DNA of 64,000 bases from Alloacidobacterium dinghuense (GTDB taxonomy: Bacteria > Acidobacteriota > Terriglobia > Terriglobales > Acidobacteriaceae): positions 1,550,001 to 1,614,000 of the forward strand of contig NZ_CP060394.1 in NCBI RefSeq assembly GCF_014274465.1, read 5' to 3'. The notes beneath the pieces were generated by a model, which saw only the letters and a list, made by a program, of their open reading frames with translations, had not been told where the DNA came from and did not search any database. Within the stretch, counting starts at the first letter, position 1. Each line of letters begins with the position of its first letter. Made by a program: the position numbers and the translations under genes. This document shows positions 48,058 to 60,313 of the stretch, one piece after another.

Positions 48058-51000
48058 ACCCATCTCGCCCATTCATCATGCGGCCGGTCGCCACGGCATT
48101 GCTGATGGCGGCGATTCTCCTTGTGGGCCTTGTAGCATTCACGCAGTTGCCAGTCTCGGCCCTGCCTGAGGTGGATTATCCAACCATCCAGGTGCTGACT
48201 TTTTATCCAGGCGCCAGTCCGCAGGTGATGGCGACTACCGTCACAGCTCCCTTGGAGCGTCAGTTTGGTGAACTGCAGGGGTTGAGTCAGATGACCTCGA
48301 CCAGTTCCGGGGGCAGCTCGATTATTGTTTTGCAGTTCAATCTCTCGCTCAACATTGATGTTGCCGAAGAAGAGGTCCAGTCTGCGATCAACGCTGCGCA
48401 AAGCCTTTTGCCATCCGTGCTGCCTGCGCCTCCCGTCTACAGTAAAACTAACCCTGCCGATGCTCCGGTTCTCACGCTAGCGATTACCTCGAAATCAATC
48501 CCGCTCCCGCAGGTCGAGGATCTTGTCGACACGCGCCTGGCTCCCAAAATTTCCCAGCTCAGTGGCGTTGGTTTAGTCAGCATCAGCGGTGGACAAAAGC
48601 CTGCGGTGCGCATCCAGGTCAACCCGGGACAGTTATCTTCCTATGGCGTCAATCTGGAGGATGTACGAACCGCGCTTACCCAAACCAGCGTAAACGGAGC
48701 CAAAGGGAATTTTGACGGGCCGCGACAGGATTATCAGATTGATGCGAATGACCAACTCCGAACCAGCGACGACTATAAGAATGTCGTGGTTGCGTTTCGC
48801 AACGGCGCTCCCGTTTTTCTAAAAGATGTAGCGTCGATCGTGAATGGGGTTGAGAACAGCAAGCAGGCTGCCTGGATGAATCAAACACCGGCGGTCATCT
48901 TGAATGTGCAGCGCCAACCTGGCGCCAACACCATTACTGTAGTTAAAAGTATCAAAAAGCTTCTTCCGCAGCTTCAGGCCAATCTGCCTGTAGGCATTGA
49001 CGTAACAACACTCACGGATCTCACTGTCCCGATCCAGGCCTCGGTCGACGACGTAGAATTCGAAATGATGCTCACCATTGCGCTCGTCGTAATGGTGATT
49101 TTCCTCTTCTTGCGCAGCCTTTCTGCCACCATCATTCCCAGCGTCGCAGTACCGCTTTCTCTTGTTGGTACATTCGGCGCAATGTACGTACTGGGTTACA
49201 GTCTCGATAACTTGTCGCTCATGGCCCTCACCATCTCCACTGGCTTTGTCGTGGATGATGCCATTGTCATGATCGAGAACATCTCCCGTTACCTTGAGGA
49301 AGGGCTCAACCCGATGGAGGCCGCGCTGAAGGGCGCCGGGCAGATCGGTTTCACGATTGTGTCGCTTACGGTCTCCCTCATCGCAGTGCTGATTCCTCTG
49401 CTTTTCATGGGCGATGTTGTCGGACGGCTCTTTCGTGAATTTGCTGTGACCCTCGCAGTCACGATTGTCATTTCTGCGGTTGTTTCTCTTACGCTCACAC
49501 CGATGATGTGTTCGCGTATTCTGCGTCACAATCCGGAGGCCCAGCAGGGAAGGCTCTATCGCGCATCCGAGAGAGCCTTCGAGCGCATGATCGCCTTTTA
49601 CGGAAGAACGCTCAAAGTGGTCCTGAGGTACCAGACGCTTACCCTGCTGGTAGCTCTTGCTACACTCGTCCTTACCGTCCTTCTCTATATCGCCATTCCA
49701 AAGGGATTTTTCCCGGTGCAGGATACGGGCGTCATTCAGGGAATTTCGCAGGCGCCACAATCGATATCGTTTCAAGCCATGTCGGAACAGCAGCAACAGC
49801 TGGCTAAGATCATACTCACCGATCCGGCAGTGGAAAGCCTGTCATCTTTCATCGGCGCGGATGGAACCAATACCACCCTGAATAGTGGTCGCTTCTCTAT
49901 CAATCTCAAGCCTCTGAAGCAGAGAGATGGCAACGCCTCAGACATCATTCGTAGATTGCAGAAGAAGCTTAGCGACATTCATAGCGTAAAGCTCTATATG
50001 CAGCCGGTACAGAACATCACGGTGGATGACCGCGTAAGCCGAACGCAATATCAGTACACGCTTGAAGATCCCGACATCAATGAGCTCAACGATTGGACCA
50101 ATCGATTTGTCACAAAGCTTAAGAAACTGCCTCAACTTGAAGATGTCGCTACAGATCAGCAAACAGGAGCCGCCGCCGTCTCGCTCATGATTGATCGTGT
50201 GACAGCATCGCGATTGGGGATTGCACCGGCCACAATCGACAACACCCTCTATGATGCTTTCGGTCAGCGCCAGATCAGCACGATGTACACACAGCTGAAC
50301 CAATATCACGTGATTCTGGAAGCTCAACCTGATTTTCAGCAGCATCCGGGCCAACTCAGCAACATCTATGTGCAAAGTGGCGCCTCGAATGGAACCAGCG
50401 GTCCAGGCGCGGCAACTTCGTTTGCATCGTCTGCCTCCGTTTCCGCCGGTTCGAACGCAACAACCACATCCGTTCTCTATACGCCTTCTTCAAACGCTCT
50501 CGCGCCGCCATCAAGAGTCCTTACGCCAACCTCAACAACTACTTCGAATACGGCCAGTTCCTCCAGCGGAGCGAGCGCGATTCCGCTGAGCTCTTTCAGC
50601 AGCTACGCAACTACAACAGAAGATCTGTCCATCAACCACCAGGGTCAGTTTCCTTCCGTTACCATTTCCTTCAATCTTGCCCCTGATGCATCTCTGGGCG
50701 ATGCCATTACAGCGATCGATAAGACCGCCGCTGATATGCGCTTTCCAGCGAGTCTGCAGTACGACTTTCAGGGAACGGCGGCGTCTTTCAAGAATTCGCT
50801 TTCGAATGAAGCGCTTCTCATTCTGGCAGCGCTGGTGACCGTGTACATCGTTCTCGGTGTTCTCTACGAAAGCTTCATCCATCCCATCACAATTCTCTCG
50901 ACGCTGCCTTCCGCTGGAGTGGGTGCATTGTTGGCCCTCATGATCTTTAAACAGGATCTCAGCGTTGTTGCCATTATCGGAATCATCCTGCTTATTGGCA

Positions 51001-51365
51001 TTGTGAAGAAAAATGGCATCATGATTGTCGACTTCGCGCTGGAAGCTGAGCGGGAGCACGGTATGGACTCCACCGAGGCAATTTACCAGGCCAGCCTTCT
51101 ACGCTTCCGGCCCATCATGATGACCACCATGGCCGCGCTTCTCGGCGGCATTCCGCTTGCCTTCGGCTCAGGCATCGGATCTGAAATCCGGCGTCCCCTC
51201 GGCATCGCCATGGTCGGCGGACTTCTCCTGAGCCAGATCCTCACGCTTTACACCACTCCAGTGATCTACATCTTCTTTGATCGCCTCGGAGAAAGATTGA
51301 TAGGCAGACGAGCCGCGAAGAAGTCCGAGAAGCCCAGCCCGGAACCCGCAGAGAGTGAAGTATGA
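48054..51365 (+). CDS. RND efflux pump, first subunit (MdtB-like), with Ser/Thr-rich insertion
   Basis: Inner-membrane RND transporter of 1103 residues with 12 membrane helices in two halves and two large periplasmic loops. The proton-relay motif [20 protein letters not shown] in helix 4 is intact, as is the N-terminal [15 protein letters not shown]. It starts with GTG overlapping the adaptor stop. Compared with the next subunit it carries an extra 66 residues (about 776-841) made almost only of Ser, Thr, Ala, Gly and Pro, placed in the second periplasmic loop between NIYVQ and [10 protein letters not shown]. This is the docking/pore region in related pumps. Substrate unknown; MdtBC-type pumps export bile salts, novobiocin and similar compounds in enterobacteria. 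Confidence 0.94.
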   Translation: MNPSRPFIMRPVATALLMAAILLVGLVAFTQLPVSALPEVDYPTIQVLTFYPGASPQVMATTVTAPLERQFGELQGLSQMTSTSSGGSSIIVLQFNLSLNIDVAEEEVQSAINAAQSLLPSVLPAPPVYSKTNPADAPVLTLAITSKSIPLPQVEDLVDTRLAPKISQLSGVGLVSISGGQKPAVRIQVNPGQLSSYGVNLEDVRTALTQTSVNGAKGNFDGPRQDYQIDANDQLRTSDDYKNVVVAFRNGAPVFLKDVASIVNGVENSKQAAWMNQTPAVILNVQRQPGANTITVVKSIKKLLPQLQANLPVGIDVTTLTDLTVPIQASVDDVEFEMMLTIALVVMVIFLFLRSLSATIIPSVAVPLSLVGTFGAMYVLGYSLDNLSLMALTISTGFVVDDAIVMIENISRYLEEGLNPMEAALKGAGQIGFTIVSLTVSLIAVLIPLLFMGDVVGRLFREFAVTLAVTIVISAVVSLTLTPMMCSRILRHNPEAQQGRLYRASERAFERMIAFYGRTLKVVLRYQTLTLLVALATLVLTVLLYIAIPKGFFPVQDTGVIQGISQAPQSISFQAMSEQQQQLAKIILTDPAVESLSSFIGADGTNTTLNSGRFSINLKPLKQRDGNASDIIRRLQKKLSDIHSVKLYMQPVQNITVDDRVSRTQYQYTLEDPDINELNDWTNRFVTKLKKLPQLEDVATDQQTGAAAVSLMIDRVTASRLGIAPATIDNTLYDAFGQRQISTMYTQLNQYHVILEAQPDFQQHPGQLSNIYVQSGASNGTSGPGAATSFASSASVSAGSNATTTSVLYTPSSNALAPPSRVLTPTSTTTSNTASSSSGASAIPLSSFSSYATTTEDLSINHQGQFPSVTISFNLAPDASLGDAITAIDKTAADMRFPASLQYDFQGTAASFKNSLSNEALLILAALVTVYIVLGVLYESFIHPITILSTLPSAGVGALLALMIFKQDLSVVAIIGIILLIGIVKKNGIMIVDFALEAEREHGMDSTEAIYQASLLRFRPIMMTTMAALLGGIPLAFGSGIGSEIRRPLGIAMVGGLLLSQILTLYTTPVIYIFFDRLGERLIGRRAAKKSEKPSPEPAESEV

Positions 51366-54300
51366 ACATCTCTGCGCCATTTATCCGGCGGCCCGTCGCT
51401 ACAACCTTACTAACAATTGCAGTGGCCATCGCCGGTGCGGTGGGATTCACGGTATTGCCTGTTTCTCCTCTGCCGCAGGTTGATTTTCCGACGATCTCTG
51501 TCCAGGCCAGTTTGTCCGGTGCCAGCGCGCAGATCATGGCGTCCTCAGTGGCCACGCCTCTCGAACGCCAGTTTGGACATATTGCCGGCGTCAGCGAGAT
51601 GACATCCTCCAGTTCTTTGGGATCGACTTCCATTACGCTGCAGTTCGATCTCAGTCGCGATATCAATGGTGCGGCGCGTGACGTTGAGGCCGCCATCAAT
51701 GCGGCTCGAACCTATTTGCCCGCGAATCTGCCCGGCAATCCTACGTATCGCAAAGTCAATCCGGCTGACGCGCCGATCATGATTATCGGCCTTACCTCCG
51801 ATATCTACGATCGCTCAAAGCTTTACGATGAAGCCTCAACCGTAATACAGCAAAAGCTCTCGCAGATTCAGGGAGTCGGGCAGGTCGTCGTCGGTGGGGG
51901 GGCCCTGCCTTCTGTCCGCGTGGAAGTAAATCCCACACAGCTTAATAGCTACGGGTTGACACTCTCCAACATTCAATCCGTTTTGAGCACACAGAACTCG
52001 CAGCTCGCACGCGGTCAGATTGCCAATGATATTGCATCTTCTGACATCGTCGTTAACGGACAGCTTTCTCGCGCTGCTGAATATGCCCCGCTGATTATTG
52101 GGTACAAGAATGGAGCGGCAGTCCGCCTATCGGACGTCGCTCAGGTCATCGATTCCACCGAGAATATCCGAAACGGTGGCTATCTTAACGGTAAGCAGTC
52201 CATCGCAATCATCATCTTCCGTCAGCCCGGCGCCAACATCATTCAGACTGTTGATCGAATCCGCAGTCAGCTGGGCTTCCTTAAGGCCGCGATTCCGCAG
52301 GGAGTTGACATGACCGTTGTCATGGATCGCACTACAACGATCCGTGCCTCGGTCAATGATGTCGAGCGCAGTCTGATGATCTCGATTGCGCTCGTTATTC
52401 TGGTCGTCTTCCTCTTCCTGCGCAGCGGGCGTGCCACTCTCATTCCCAGTGTGGCTGTTCCGGTCTCGCTCATTGGCACTTTTGCAGTCATGTACCTCTT
52501 CGGCTTCAGCCTCGACAATCTCTCGCTGATGGCTCTGACCATCTCGACAGGATTCGTGGTGGATGACGCAATTGTCGTGATGGAAAACATCACGCGCCAT
52601 CTGGAAGAGGGCATGAAACCGTTTGCCGCCGCCCTCCAAGGTGCCAAAGAGATTGGCTTTACGGTTTTTTCCATCAGCATTTCGCTGGTTGCCGTCTTCA
52701 TTCCGATTCTGCTGATGGGCGGCATTGTTGGGCGACTCTTCCGCGAATTTGCCATCACGCTTTCGACCGCGATCATCGTTTCGATGATCATTTCAGTTAC
52801 AACCACGCCTATGATGTGCGCCCACCTTCTAAAGGAACCCAAGAAGGAAAAACATGGACGCTTCTATCGCGCAAGCGAGAAAATTTTTGATGGCATGCTG
52901 CATGGTTACCGCCGCAGCCTCGAATGGGTCCTCGAAAACCCGGGACTGACTCTCGTTGTCTTGATCATGGTTGTGGCTCTTAACGTCGTCTTCATCATCA
53001 AAATTCCCAAAGGATTTTTCCCGCAACAGGATACGGGAGCGCTTGTCGGAGGAGTGCAAGGGCCGCAGGATGCTTCATTTCCCGTGATGGATGAGTCTGT
53101 ACAGGAGATAGTCAAGACCATTAAGGCCGATCCAGCCGTTGCGAATGTTGTGGGCTATGTGGGCACGGGCAATGGTGGTTTCGTTTACACGGCTCTAAAG
53201 CCGCTTAACCAACGCAAAATCGGGGCGCCCGAAATCATTAATCGCCTTCGTCCTAAACTCAACCGCTTGCCGGTTGCCTCCGTCTTTCTCCAGGCAGCGC
53301 AAGACCTGCGCATCGGAGGCAGGGGATCGAATGCGCTCTATCAATATACGATCCAGTCTGACAATATCTCCGATCTCGCCCACTGGGCTCCTATTCTGTT
53401 GGAACAAATAAAGAAATTGCCCGGACTTCAGGACGTCAACTCGGATTTTCAAAATTCAGGGCTGTCTGAATACCTGACATATGACCGCGTCACTGCCGCG
53501 CGTCTAGGCGTTTCTGCTCAGGCCCTCGATTCAGCACTCTATGCGGCTTTCGGTCAATCCCAGGTCTCTCTCATCTATACCCAATTCAATCAGTATTATG
53601 TGGTATTAGAGGTCGCGCCTCCGTACTGGCAATCGCCTGAAGGACTCAAGAACATTTATCTGTATACCGGTCATGGGGTCATTCCGTTGGCTGCCATGAC
53701 CCAGGCTAAGTCCACAACGACGCCCATCTCCGTCGCCCACACCGGCCTTTTCCCATCCGTCACCGTCTCCTTCAATCTCGCTCCGGGTGTTTCGCTGAGC
53801 CAGGCGACGGAGCGCATTCAACAAATGCAGGAGAGTCTCGGCACTCCTGAAACCATCCATGGATTCTTTGCCGGAACGCTGCAAGCGTACCAGCAATCAC
53901 TCAGTAGCGAACCCTATCTCATCATCACTGCCCTCTTGGCCGTGTATATCGTTCTTGGCATCCTCTACGAAAGTCTCATGCACCCTCTTACCATCATTTC
54001 TACCCTGCCATCGGCCAGCGTTGGCGCAATCCTCGCGCTCATGCTTTTCAAGATTGATCTCAATGTCATCTCCATCATCGGAATCATCCTGCTCATTGGT
54101 ATCGTTAAGAAAAATGCCATCATGATGATCGATTTCGCACTCATGGAAGAGCGCGAACATGGAAAGACGACTGCCGATGCCATCTTCCGTGCCTGCCTGC
54201 TGCGCTTCCGCCCGATTCTCATGACGACCATGGCGGCTCTCTTCGGTGCATTGCCGCTGGCTTTTGGCACAGGAACAGGCTCCGAGTTACGGCGTCCCCT

Positions 54301-54448
54301 TGGCATCACGATTGTCGGCGGACTTATCATGAGTCAACTGCTTACTCTCTATACGACGCCAGTCGTCTATCTGTATCTCGATCGCCTTAGACTTCGCGCT
54401 CAAGGAAAACATCGCGACACATTCCATCACGAAGGAGAACCAGCGTAG
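51362..54448 (+). CDS. RND efflux pump, second subunit (MdtC-like)
   Basis: RND transporter of 1028 residues, paralogous to the preceding pump (both keep APFIRRPVA- or [10 protein letters not shown]-type N-termini and the DD motif, here [20 protein letters not shown]). The second periplasmic loop lacks the low-complexity insertion: [18 protein letters not shown] runs straight through. Presence of two unlike pump subunits in one operon fits a heterotrimer. Its ATG overlaps the stop of the previous gene, and its TAG shares its last base with the GTG of the channel gene. Confidence 0.94.
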   Translation: MNISAPFIRRPVATTLLTIAVAIAGAVGFTVLPVSPLPQVDFPTISVQASLSGASAQIMASSVATPLERQFGHIAGVSEMTSSSSLGSTSITLQFDLSRDINGAARDVEAAINAARTYLPANLPGNPTYRKVNPADAPIMIIGLTSDIYDRSKLYDEASTVIQQKLSQIQGVGQVVVGGGALPSVRVEVNPTQLNSYGLTLSNIQSVLSTQNSQLARGQIANDIASSDIVVNGQLSRAAEYAPLIIGYKNGAAVRLSDVAQVIDSTENIRNGGYLNGKQSIAIIIFRQPGANIIQTVDRIRSQLGFLKAAIPQGVDMTVVMDRTTTIRASVNDVERSLMISIALVILVVFLFLRSGRATLIPSVAVPVSLIGTFAVMYLFGFSLDNLSLMALTISTGFVVDDAIVVMENITRHLEEGMKPFAAALQGAKEIGFTVFSISISLVAVFIPILLMGGIVGRLFREFAITLSTAIIVSMIISVTTTPMMCAHLLKEPKKEKHGRFYRASEKIFDGMLHGYRRSLEWVLENPGLTLVVLIMVVALNVVFIIKIPKGFFPQQDTGALVGGVQGPQDASFPVMDESVQEIVKTIKADPAVANVVGYVGTGNGGFVYTALKPLNQRKIGAPEIINRLRPKLNRLPVASVFLQAAQDLRIGGRGSNALYQYTIQSDNISDLAHWAPILLEQIKKLPGLQDVNSDFQNSGLSEYLTYDRVTAARLGVSAQALDSALYAAFGQSQVSLIYTQFNQYYVVLEVAPPYWQSPEGLKNIYLYTGHGVIPLAAMTQAKSTTTPISVAHTGLFPSVTVSFNLAPGVSLSQATERIQQMQESLGTPETIHGFFAGTLQAYQQSLSSEPYLIITALLAVYIVLGILYESLMHPLTIISTLPSASVGAILALMLFKIDLNVISIIGIILLIGIVKKNAIMMIDFALMEEREHGKTTADAIFRACLLRFRPILMTTMAALFGALPLAFGTGTGSELRRPLGITIVGGLIMSQLLTLYTTPVVYLYLDRLRLRAQGKHRDTFHHEGEPA

Positions 54449-55989
54449 TGAGATCGCTTCTCCAAAGTACAGTTCAGTTACGACTTCGTGATCTATCGTT
54501 GATCGGCAGTGGCCTCTTGTTATCTTCCCTGTTAGTTGCCTGCACTCCAGGGCCTAAATATCACGCTCCTGCTCCGCCCGCTCCAACTGCAAAGTCTTAT
54601 AAGGAGTCGACCATTAACTTCCAGGATGCCAATGGTTGGAAAGTCGCCAGCCCTCAGGATGGAATGCTCCGCGGCAAATGGTGGGAAATCTTTCACGACG
54701 AAGAGCTGAATGGATATGAAGAGCAACTCGATGTCAACAACCAGAACATTAAACAGAGTTTTGAGAATTTGATGGCTGCGCGGGCTTTGATTCGCGAAGC
54801 TCGCGCCCAATACTGGCCCACAGTCACAGCTGGCGCTTCTTGGAACCGCTCCAAGACTTCAGGAAACCTTACCCACAGCTCTACGGCGAATGCCGGATTT
54901 ACGAGCAGCACATGGTCCCTTCCACTTGATGTTTCCTGGACTCCCGACTTTTTCGGAAAGATCCGCAATGAGGTTCGCGAAGCCCAAAATGCAGCCCAAG
55001 TAAGTGCCGCCGACCTCGAAAATGAGAAGTTGATCGAGCAGGCGACGCTTGCCGAAACTTATTTCCAGCTTCGTGGGCAGGATGCTCTTGAAAAGGTTCT
55101 CAACGATACTGTCGAGTCAGACAAGAAAGCTCTCGAACTCAACAAGACACTCTACGAAACAGGAATCAACGACTACCTCTCTGTTGCCGCAGCCGAAAGC
55201 ACATTGAAAAGTGCTGAATCAGCCGCTTTGAATGTTGGCGTTACCCGTGCTCAATTCGAACATGCGATTGCCACTCTCCTCGGCAAGCCTGCCAGTGATT
55301 TTTCCATCGCAGTAAAGCCGCTGCTCATCGTGCCCCCACCCATTCCTACGGGTGTACCTTCGCAGCTATTGGAGCGTCGCCCTGATGTTGCGGCAACAGA
55401 ACGCACGATTGCTCAAGCCAATGCCACAATCGGCATTGGATACGGAGCTTTCTTCCCAAGTGTTACGCTTTCCGCTGCTGGTGGCTTCGAATCGTCCACC
55501 TTTCAGCACTGGTTTGACTGGCCAAGTCGATTCTGGTCCATAGGTCCTTCCTTTTCACAGCTCATTTACGACGGCGGCCTTTATCGCGCAACGCTCCATC
55601 AATACCAAGCTACTTACAATGCTGATGTGGCAATTTATCGTCAGACTACGCTCACCGCATTCCAGCAGGTAGAGGACTATCTGGCGGCAACCCGTATTCT
55701 CTCGCAGCAGATTATTAAGCAGCATGAAGCCGTCGATGCCGCTCAGACGACCCTTGATCTTGAAACGGAACGGTTTCGAACAGGCATCGATCCGTATATC
55801 GACGTCACAACAGCGCAGGTGACTTTACTTTCTGATCAGGAGTCGCTCGTCACGCTCCAGATCCAGGAGGCCGTTGCCTCGATCGAGTTAATCCAGGCCC
55901 TCGGAGGCGGTTGGGATGAGTCGCAATTGCCCACGCCAGCTCAGCTATCGGCGAAACCTGCCAAGACTGACTACGAGATTCAACGCTGA
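54448..55989 (+). CDS. RND efflux outer-membrane lipoprotein (NodT/OprM family)
   Basis: Outer-membrane channel of 513 residues. A lipobox LLVACT follows the hydrophobic signal, so it is a lipoprotein of the NodT type. Two OEP repeats are visible; SQLLERRPDVAATERTIAQA is the family signature in the middle, and YDGGLYRATLHQY precedes the second hairpin. It completes the tripartite pump with the three genes upstream. It begins with GTG, overlapping the pump gene stop by one base (TAGTG). The convergent ADOP gene ends 67 bp away; no strong terminator was seen between. Confidence 0.93.
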   Translation: MRSLLQSTVQLRLRDLSLIGSGLLLSSLLVACTPGPKYHAPAPPAPTAKSYKESTINFQDANGWKVASPQDGMLRGKWWEIFHDEELNGYEEQLDVNNQNIKQSFENLMAARALIREARAQYWPTVTAGASWNRSKTSGNLTHSSTANAGFTSSTWSLPLDVSWTPDFFGKIRNEVREAQNAAQVSAADLENEKLIEQATLAETYFQLRGQDALEKVLNDTVESDKKALELNKTLYETGINDYLSVAAAESTLKSAESAALNVGVTRAQFEHAIATLLGKPASDFSIAVKPLLIVPPPIPTGVPSQLLERRPDVAATERTIAQANATIGIGYGAFFPSVTLSAAGGFESSTFQHWFDWPSRFWSIGPSFSQLIYDGGLYRATLHQYQATYNADVAIYRQTTLTAFQQVEDYLAATRILSQQIIKQHEAVDAAQTTLDLETERFRTGIDPYIDVTTAQVTLLSDQESLVTLQIQEAVASIELIQALGGGWDESQLPTPAQLSAKPAKTDYEIQR

Positions 55990-56056
55990 AGTCTCTTAGC
56001 AAACACCGATTTCAACTCCCTCCGCAAGGAAAGGCAAAGCGCACCAATCCTCCATA

Positions 56057-58736
56057 TCACTCCGACCGCAAAGCCTGCATCGGATCGACCGAGGCAGCGC
56101 GGCGAGCGGGAACAAGACCCGATACCAACACCGTGAGCAACAATAAGATGGCGGCTGCACAATAGCTGACCGGATCGAATGATGCCACTCCAAATAGCAT
56201 GGAACGCAGCAAGTGCACCGCAATGATAGAGCCAAGGCCGCCGATCACGATGCCCAGGACGGCAACGCCGGTGGCTCCACGCAATACCAGGCGGACGACA
56301 CTCTCGCGAGTTGAGCCCAACGCAATACGGACCGCGAACTCACGATGCCGCTCGATGACCGAATAGGCCATGACGGCATAGAGCCCCATCATTGCAACGA
56401 GCACGCTGGCAATGGAATACACTCCGAGCAACTCAGCAACGACGCGAGAGTCCTGGTACTGTTCGTCTGTGACCTCTTCCAGAGTCCGTACCTCTTCGAG
56501 CGGTAATTCGCGGTCGAGCGCTGCTACCGTCTGCCGCAGTTGATCAGCCACGGCCGCCGTCGTAGTTCGCGACCGGATCGCCAGGATCGCGTAGCCGTAG
56601 CCCGAGGGGCCCTGCAGATACGGCAGAAAAACCACTGGGCTGGGATCGGTGTCAGAGGCGCTGTGGTATGCGAAATTAGGAACCACGCCCATGATTTGCC
56701 GTTCGATCTTGTCCACAACAATGCGGCTGCCAAGTGCATTGCCTTTTGGCCAATACTGGTGTGCCATTGCTTCGTTGATCACTGCCACTTTAGGCGAGGT
56801 AGCATTGTCGGCAGGCGTAAAGTCGCGGCCCTGCAGCAGGCCAATTCCCATGGTGCGGAAGAAATCCGGCCCATCGAAGTCGGTTACCACTACCGTGTCC
56901 TCTCCTCTGTTGGGAACATAACCGGGAACGCTGAAGTTGCGGGTATTGCCTGAACCGTTGTCGCCCATGGGCAGATGTGTGGTCAGCGTGGCGGACGCAA
57001 CTCCGGGCGCATTGCGTAGGCGATCGAGCAATGCCGTTAAAAAAACTTGCGCGCGCTCCTGACTGTAACCCAATCTGGACAAGTCAACGGTGGCCGTCAT
57101 CGTATTGTGACGGTCGAATCCAGGGTCGCGGCGGAAGATGTTCAGTGCTGTTCGGGTCAGAAGCCCGCAGCAGACGAGGACCATGAAGCAAATGCCCAGC
57201 TGAATTCCGAGAAGGATCTGCTGGCCGATCCGCTTGCGCGGAGCGCCGGCAACGGCTGATCCACCCTCGTGCAGTGCCTCCTGCTGCGCGACGCGCAGTG
57301 ACTGGCGCAAGGGAACCAGGCCACAGGCGAGTGTGACAAGAACTGCGAGCGCGCAACGAATACCTCGGCACGGATATCGCTCCGGAGATTGAACGCGATT
57401 GGAAAGCCAAAATTCGGCAATATGAAATAGAGGGCCTTCGACAGCCATAAGCTCGCCACCCACCCCATTAACGCTCCAGCGGAGGCCAGAATTCCGGTTT
57501 CAACAAGTACCTGTGAAGCGATGCGGGAGGGGACCGCTCCGAGTGCCGTCCGGATAGCCACTTCGCGCCTCCTCCTCGCGGCGTGCTGGCCCAGTAGAGA
57601 TGCGATGTTGATACAAACCAGTATCATGAGCAACGCCGATGCACCTGCCAGCATCGGCAATTGCTCGGTAATTCCATAAAACAAGCCGCGTTCGAAATGA
57701 GCAGAATCACGCAGGTTCAGATCCCATCCGTTGGAGTTGCTGTTGTGCTGTTCCGCTGCCAGGGATCGCGCAAGTGTGTGCAGCTCAGCTGCGGCGGCTG
57801 TATCACGCACACCGGGACGGAGACGGACGACAGCCTGGAGGCCATAATGCTCCAGCGGGTCCGCCTGCGCATCGGACGAGAGATCCCGAAGGTCGAAAGC
57901 GGAAGCCATGCGGCCTCGGCGATGCCGCCGAAGATTCCCAGAAAGCCACTTGGGGCAATGCCAACGACAGTGAAGAGATGCTGATTGACAGAGATCGTGC
58001 GGCCCACGAGTCCAGGATCGGCGTCGAACCGACTACGCCAGAGTGCATCCGAAAGAACAACTTCGTCTTGAGCGCCATACGCGCGATCATTGGCATCCGG
58101 CTGGAAAAATCGCCCGAGCTCCGGCTTTACGCCGAGAAGGTGAAAATAGTTCGACGACACAGTTCCAGCATTAATCACTTGAGGCTGCGCGTTCTCGGAA
58201 TTCAGGTTCACGTTGGTGAGGGAAAACGCCGCTGCTTCACCGAAGGATTGGCTGCTTCGCCGTAAATATTGAAGTTGGTCATAGTGCACCGAATAGCCTT
58301 GATTCCCCAGCACGGTCGCATCGATGAATCGCAAAGAGCGTACATCGCTCACTTGCGGCCATGGATTGAAAAGCACCGCGTTGGTCCACGTCACGACTGT
58401 CGTGAGCGCCGCGATGCCCAGCGCCAGCGTGAGCGCCGCCGTCAGCGTAAATCCAGGCGATTTGCGCAATTGGCGCAGGGCGTATCGAATGTCATGCAGC
58501 AGATTTTCCATCAACGGCAGCCCTTCCTCGGCGTGATAATGCTCACGCACAGTTTCAACGGCTCCGAGCTTCAGCCTGGCTTCCCGACGAGCTTCGATCG
58601 GCGACATACCGGCGCGAATGTTCTCTTCAGTCTGCATCGCCAGATGCGCTTCCATCTCTTCTCGAAGCCGTTCGTCGCCACGGGACCCGGCCGCGAAATT
58701 CCGGATCCGCACAAAGAAGCGCTTCAGGGCTCTCAT
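56057..58736 (-). pseudogene. ADOP-type ABC transporter permease with two frameshifts
   Basis: Acidobacterial duplicated orphan permease: an N-terminal cytoplasmic helix region (RLREEMEAHLAMQTEENI, then LLHDIRYALRQLRKSPGFTL), then two MacB periplasmic/FtsX membrane modules, about 893 codons in all as usual. The chain is split over three frames. The first break is near 57884-57895, where AAWLPLSTF should run on into RDLSSDAQADPLEHYG. The second is at the alternating run GCGAGCGCGC (57346-57355), where AEVFVA should join LAVLVTLACG. Each break equals one missing base. All three pieces stay well conserved, so the lesions are recent or are sequencing errors. ADOPs lack their own ATPase; function is unknown. 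It is translationally coupled to the PadR gene upstream. Confidence 0.88.
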
Positions 58737-59080
58737 GCCAGATCCTCTGCTTTCACCTCAAAGAACCGCGCGATGATGGCCGTAGTCTGCTCCCAGTCGC
58801 GCTTCTCGGCCTCGAGGAGTTTATGGCCCACGCGCGTCAGCCGATAGAAACGCGCCCGCCGGTTGTTCTCAGAAGGGCCCCAATCGGATGCGATTGCACC
58901 TTCCTGTTCCAGCCTGAGCAGGATCGGGTAGAGAGTACCCTGATTGACGGAGAGCAGTTCACCACTGATCTGCTCGATTCGGCGCGCAATTCCGTACCCG
59001 TGTAGCGACCCGAGGACCTCAAGTGTCTTCAACACCATCAGCGCCAGCGTCCCGTGCTGAACATCCTTTTTCTGCTTCAT
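58733..59080 (-). CDS. PadR-family transcriptional regulator
   Basis: A 115-residue PadR repressor: winged helix with LALMVLKTLEVLGSLHGYGI, the central SVNQGTLYPILLRLEQEGAI and the wing ending in RARFYRLTRVGHKLL, then a short dimerisation helix. Its stop overlaps the start of the ADOP permease gene (ATGA), the usual pairing in Acidobacteria, where PadR is thought to control the permease. I start at ATG giving MKQKKDVQHG; a start 17 codons upstream is possible but adds non-family residues. Confidence 0.92.
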   Translation of the reverse strand: MKQKKDVQHGTLALMVLKTLEVLGSLHGYGIARRIEQISGELLSVNQGTLYPILLRLEQEGAIASDWGPSENNRRARFYRLTRVGHKLLEAEKRDWEQTTAIIARFFEVKAEDLA

Positions 59081-59273
59081 GCGGTTATGGGCTTCCTTTT
59101 GAGTGCCAACAGGAGGATGGCACATCTTCATTGGGAAAGCAACAGGTAGACGCCAACTTTGCTAGTCAATGGAAATTCCAGGAATGTTAACAGGAGCGTT
59201 ACGATCAACAGTTGATAACGGCTTCTAACGTATTTCCTGCTCAAGCCAGAGTAGGCCCAAGAAGGCAAATCAC

Positions 59274-59808
59274 ATGAGAAGGTTCATCATCACCGGCGCG
59301 CCTGGTGCAGGGAAGACAGCGATCATCCGTCAGTTGGAACTCGACGGTTTCAGCGTTGTCGAAGAAGCCGCCACTGACGTTATCGTCGCTGCGCAAGCTC
59401 AAGGAACGGCTCAACCCTGGACGCATCCCTCGTTCATTGATGCAATCTCTAAACTGCAAAGAGATCGTCAGATTCGAGCGTCTTCTCAGTCAGGCGTAGT
59501 TCAGTTTCACGACCGTTGCGTCGTGTGTACCGCCGCGTTGGCCGTCTACCTCGGATCCTCTTTCGCCCTTTCTAACGAGCGAGCTGGAGCGCGTCAGGAA
59601 AGAAGCAATCTACCAAAACAGAGTCTTCTTCATTCGCAATCTTGGCTTCGTCGCGCCTACAGAAGTCCGGCGAATCAGCTTTGAAGAGGCTGTGCGTTTT
59701 GAGAAAATTCACGAGGAGACTTACCGGGACTTCGGTTTCGAACTATTCTCAGTCGAGCCAGGAAGTCTGGTGGAACGTGTCAGCACCATCAAAGCAGCGA
59801 TTCGTTAG
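59274..59808 (+). pseudogene. AAA-type ATPase/NTPase (AAA_28-like), frameshifted
   Basis: Small P-loop NTPase. GAPGAGKT is at residues 8-15, followed by VVEEAATDVI and VQFHDRCVVCTAALAVYLG. After YLG the frame is wrong; shifting it restores the family C-terminus, SPFLTSELERVRKEAIYQNR ... RISFEEAVRFEKIHEETYRD ... VERVSTIKAAIR and a stop at 59806. The lesion lies within 59551-59570 (GGATCCTCTTTCGCCC), one base out. About 178 codons in total, a normal length. Both halves are well conserved, so the break is recent or an error in the sequence. Role unknown. Confidence 0.82.
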
Positions 59809-60169
59809 CGGATTGGGTGTTCGTCGGAACTGCATCGAAAACAAATGACTATGCAGTGACAAACCAATGACAAGGGTACAGCTGAGAATTGGGTTATTAT
59901 GATTCCTTGCTGGCGCGCTTTATTGCGACAGAGCGAAGGTTCATGATTTCGTTCCGCTACTTGTCATCGAAGTGCGCTACTCGGCCAAGGAATAGTAATC
60001 ACTTCTCTTGTATGGCTGGATCGCCTACTATCATGGCAAATCTGCCATCTTGTGCATGAGACTCTTCCGGACTAGCTTTGCAATTAGCCTCCGAAGGCGT
60101 GCGCTTTTTGGAGTTTAGCGGAGAAATTATTTGAAGGGACTGCGGCGTTCAAGAATTAAACAGATTTAT
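59809..60169. other. Gap upstream of the sigma/kinase operon
   Basis: No gene-like frame. The stretch becomes AT-rich towards 60170, where two CACACGTGTG sites begin. No clear promoter elements could be assigned. Confidence 0.45.
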
Positions 60170-60204
60170 TATACACACGTGTGTATACTTGATTCACACG
60201 TGTG
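60170..60204. promoter_or_regulatory. Pair of CACACGTGTG palindromes 21 bp apart
   Basis: TATACACACGTGTGTATA (60170-60187) is a perfect 18-bp palindrome. A second CACACGTGTG core follows at 60195-60204. Their centres are 21 bp apart, two helical turns, so two dimers would bind the same face of the DNA. They lie 110 bp before the sigma factor gene and are probable operator sites for its operon. Confidence 0.55.
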
Positions 60205-60313
60205 CAATAAGAATTGACTCGGGGGCCTCAAGAGCGCGTGCATTCCAAGGTCATTGGTCCACTCCTACCGGTGTGGATCGCTATAACCATCAGGAATTGG
60301 AGGATAGAAGTCG

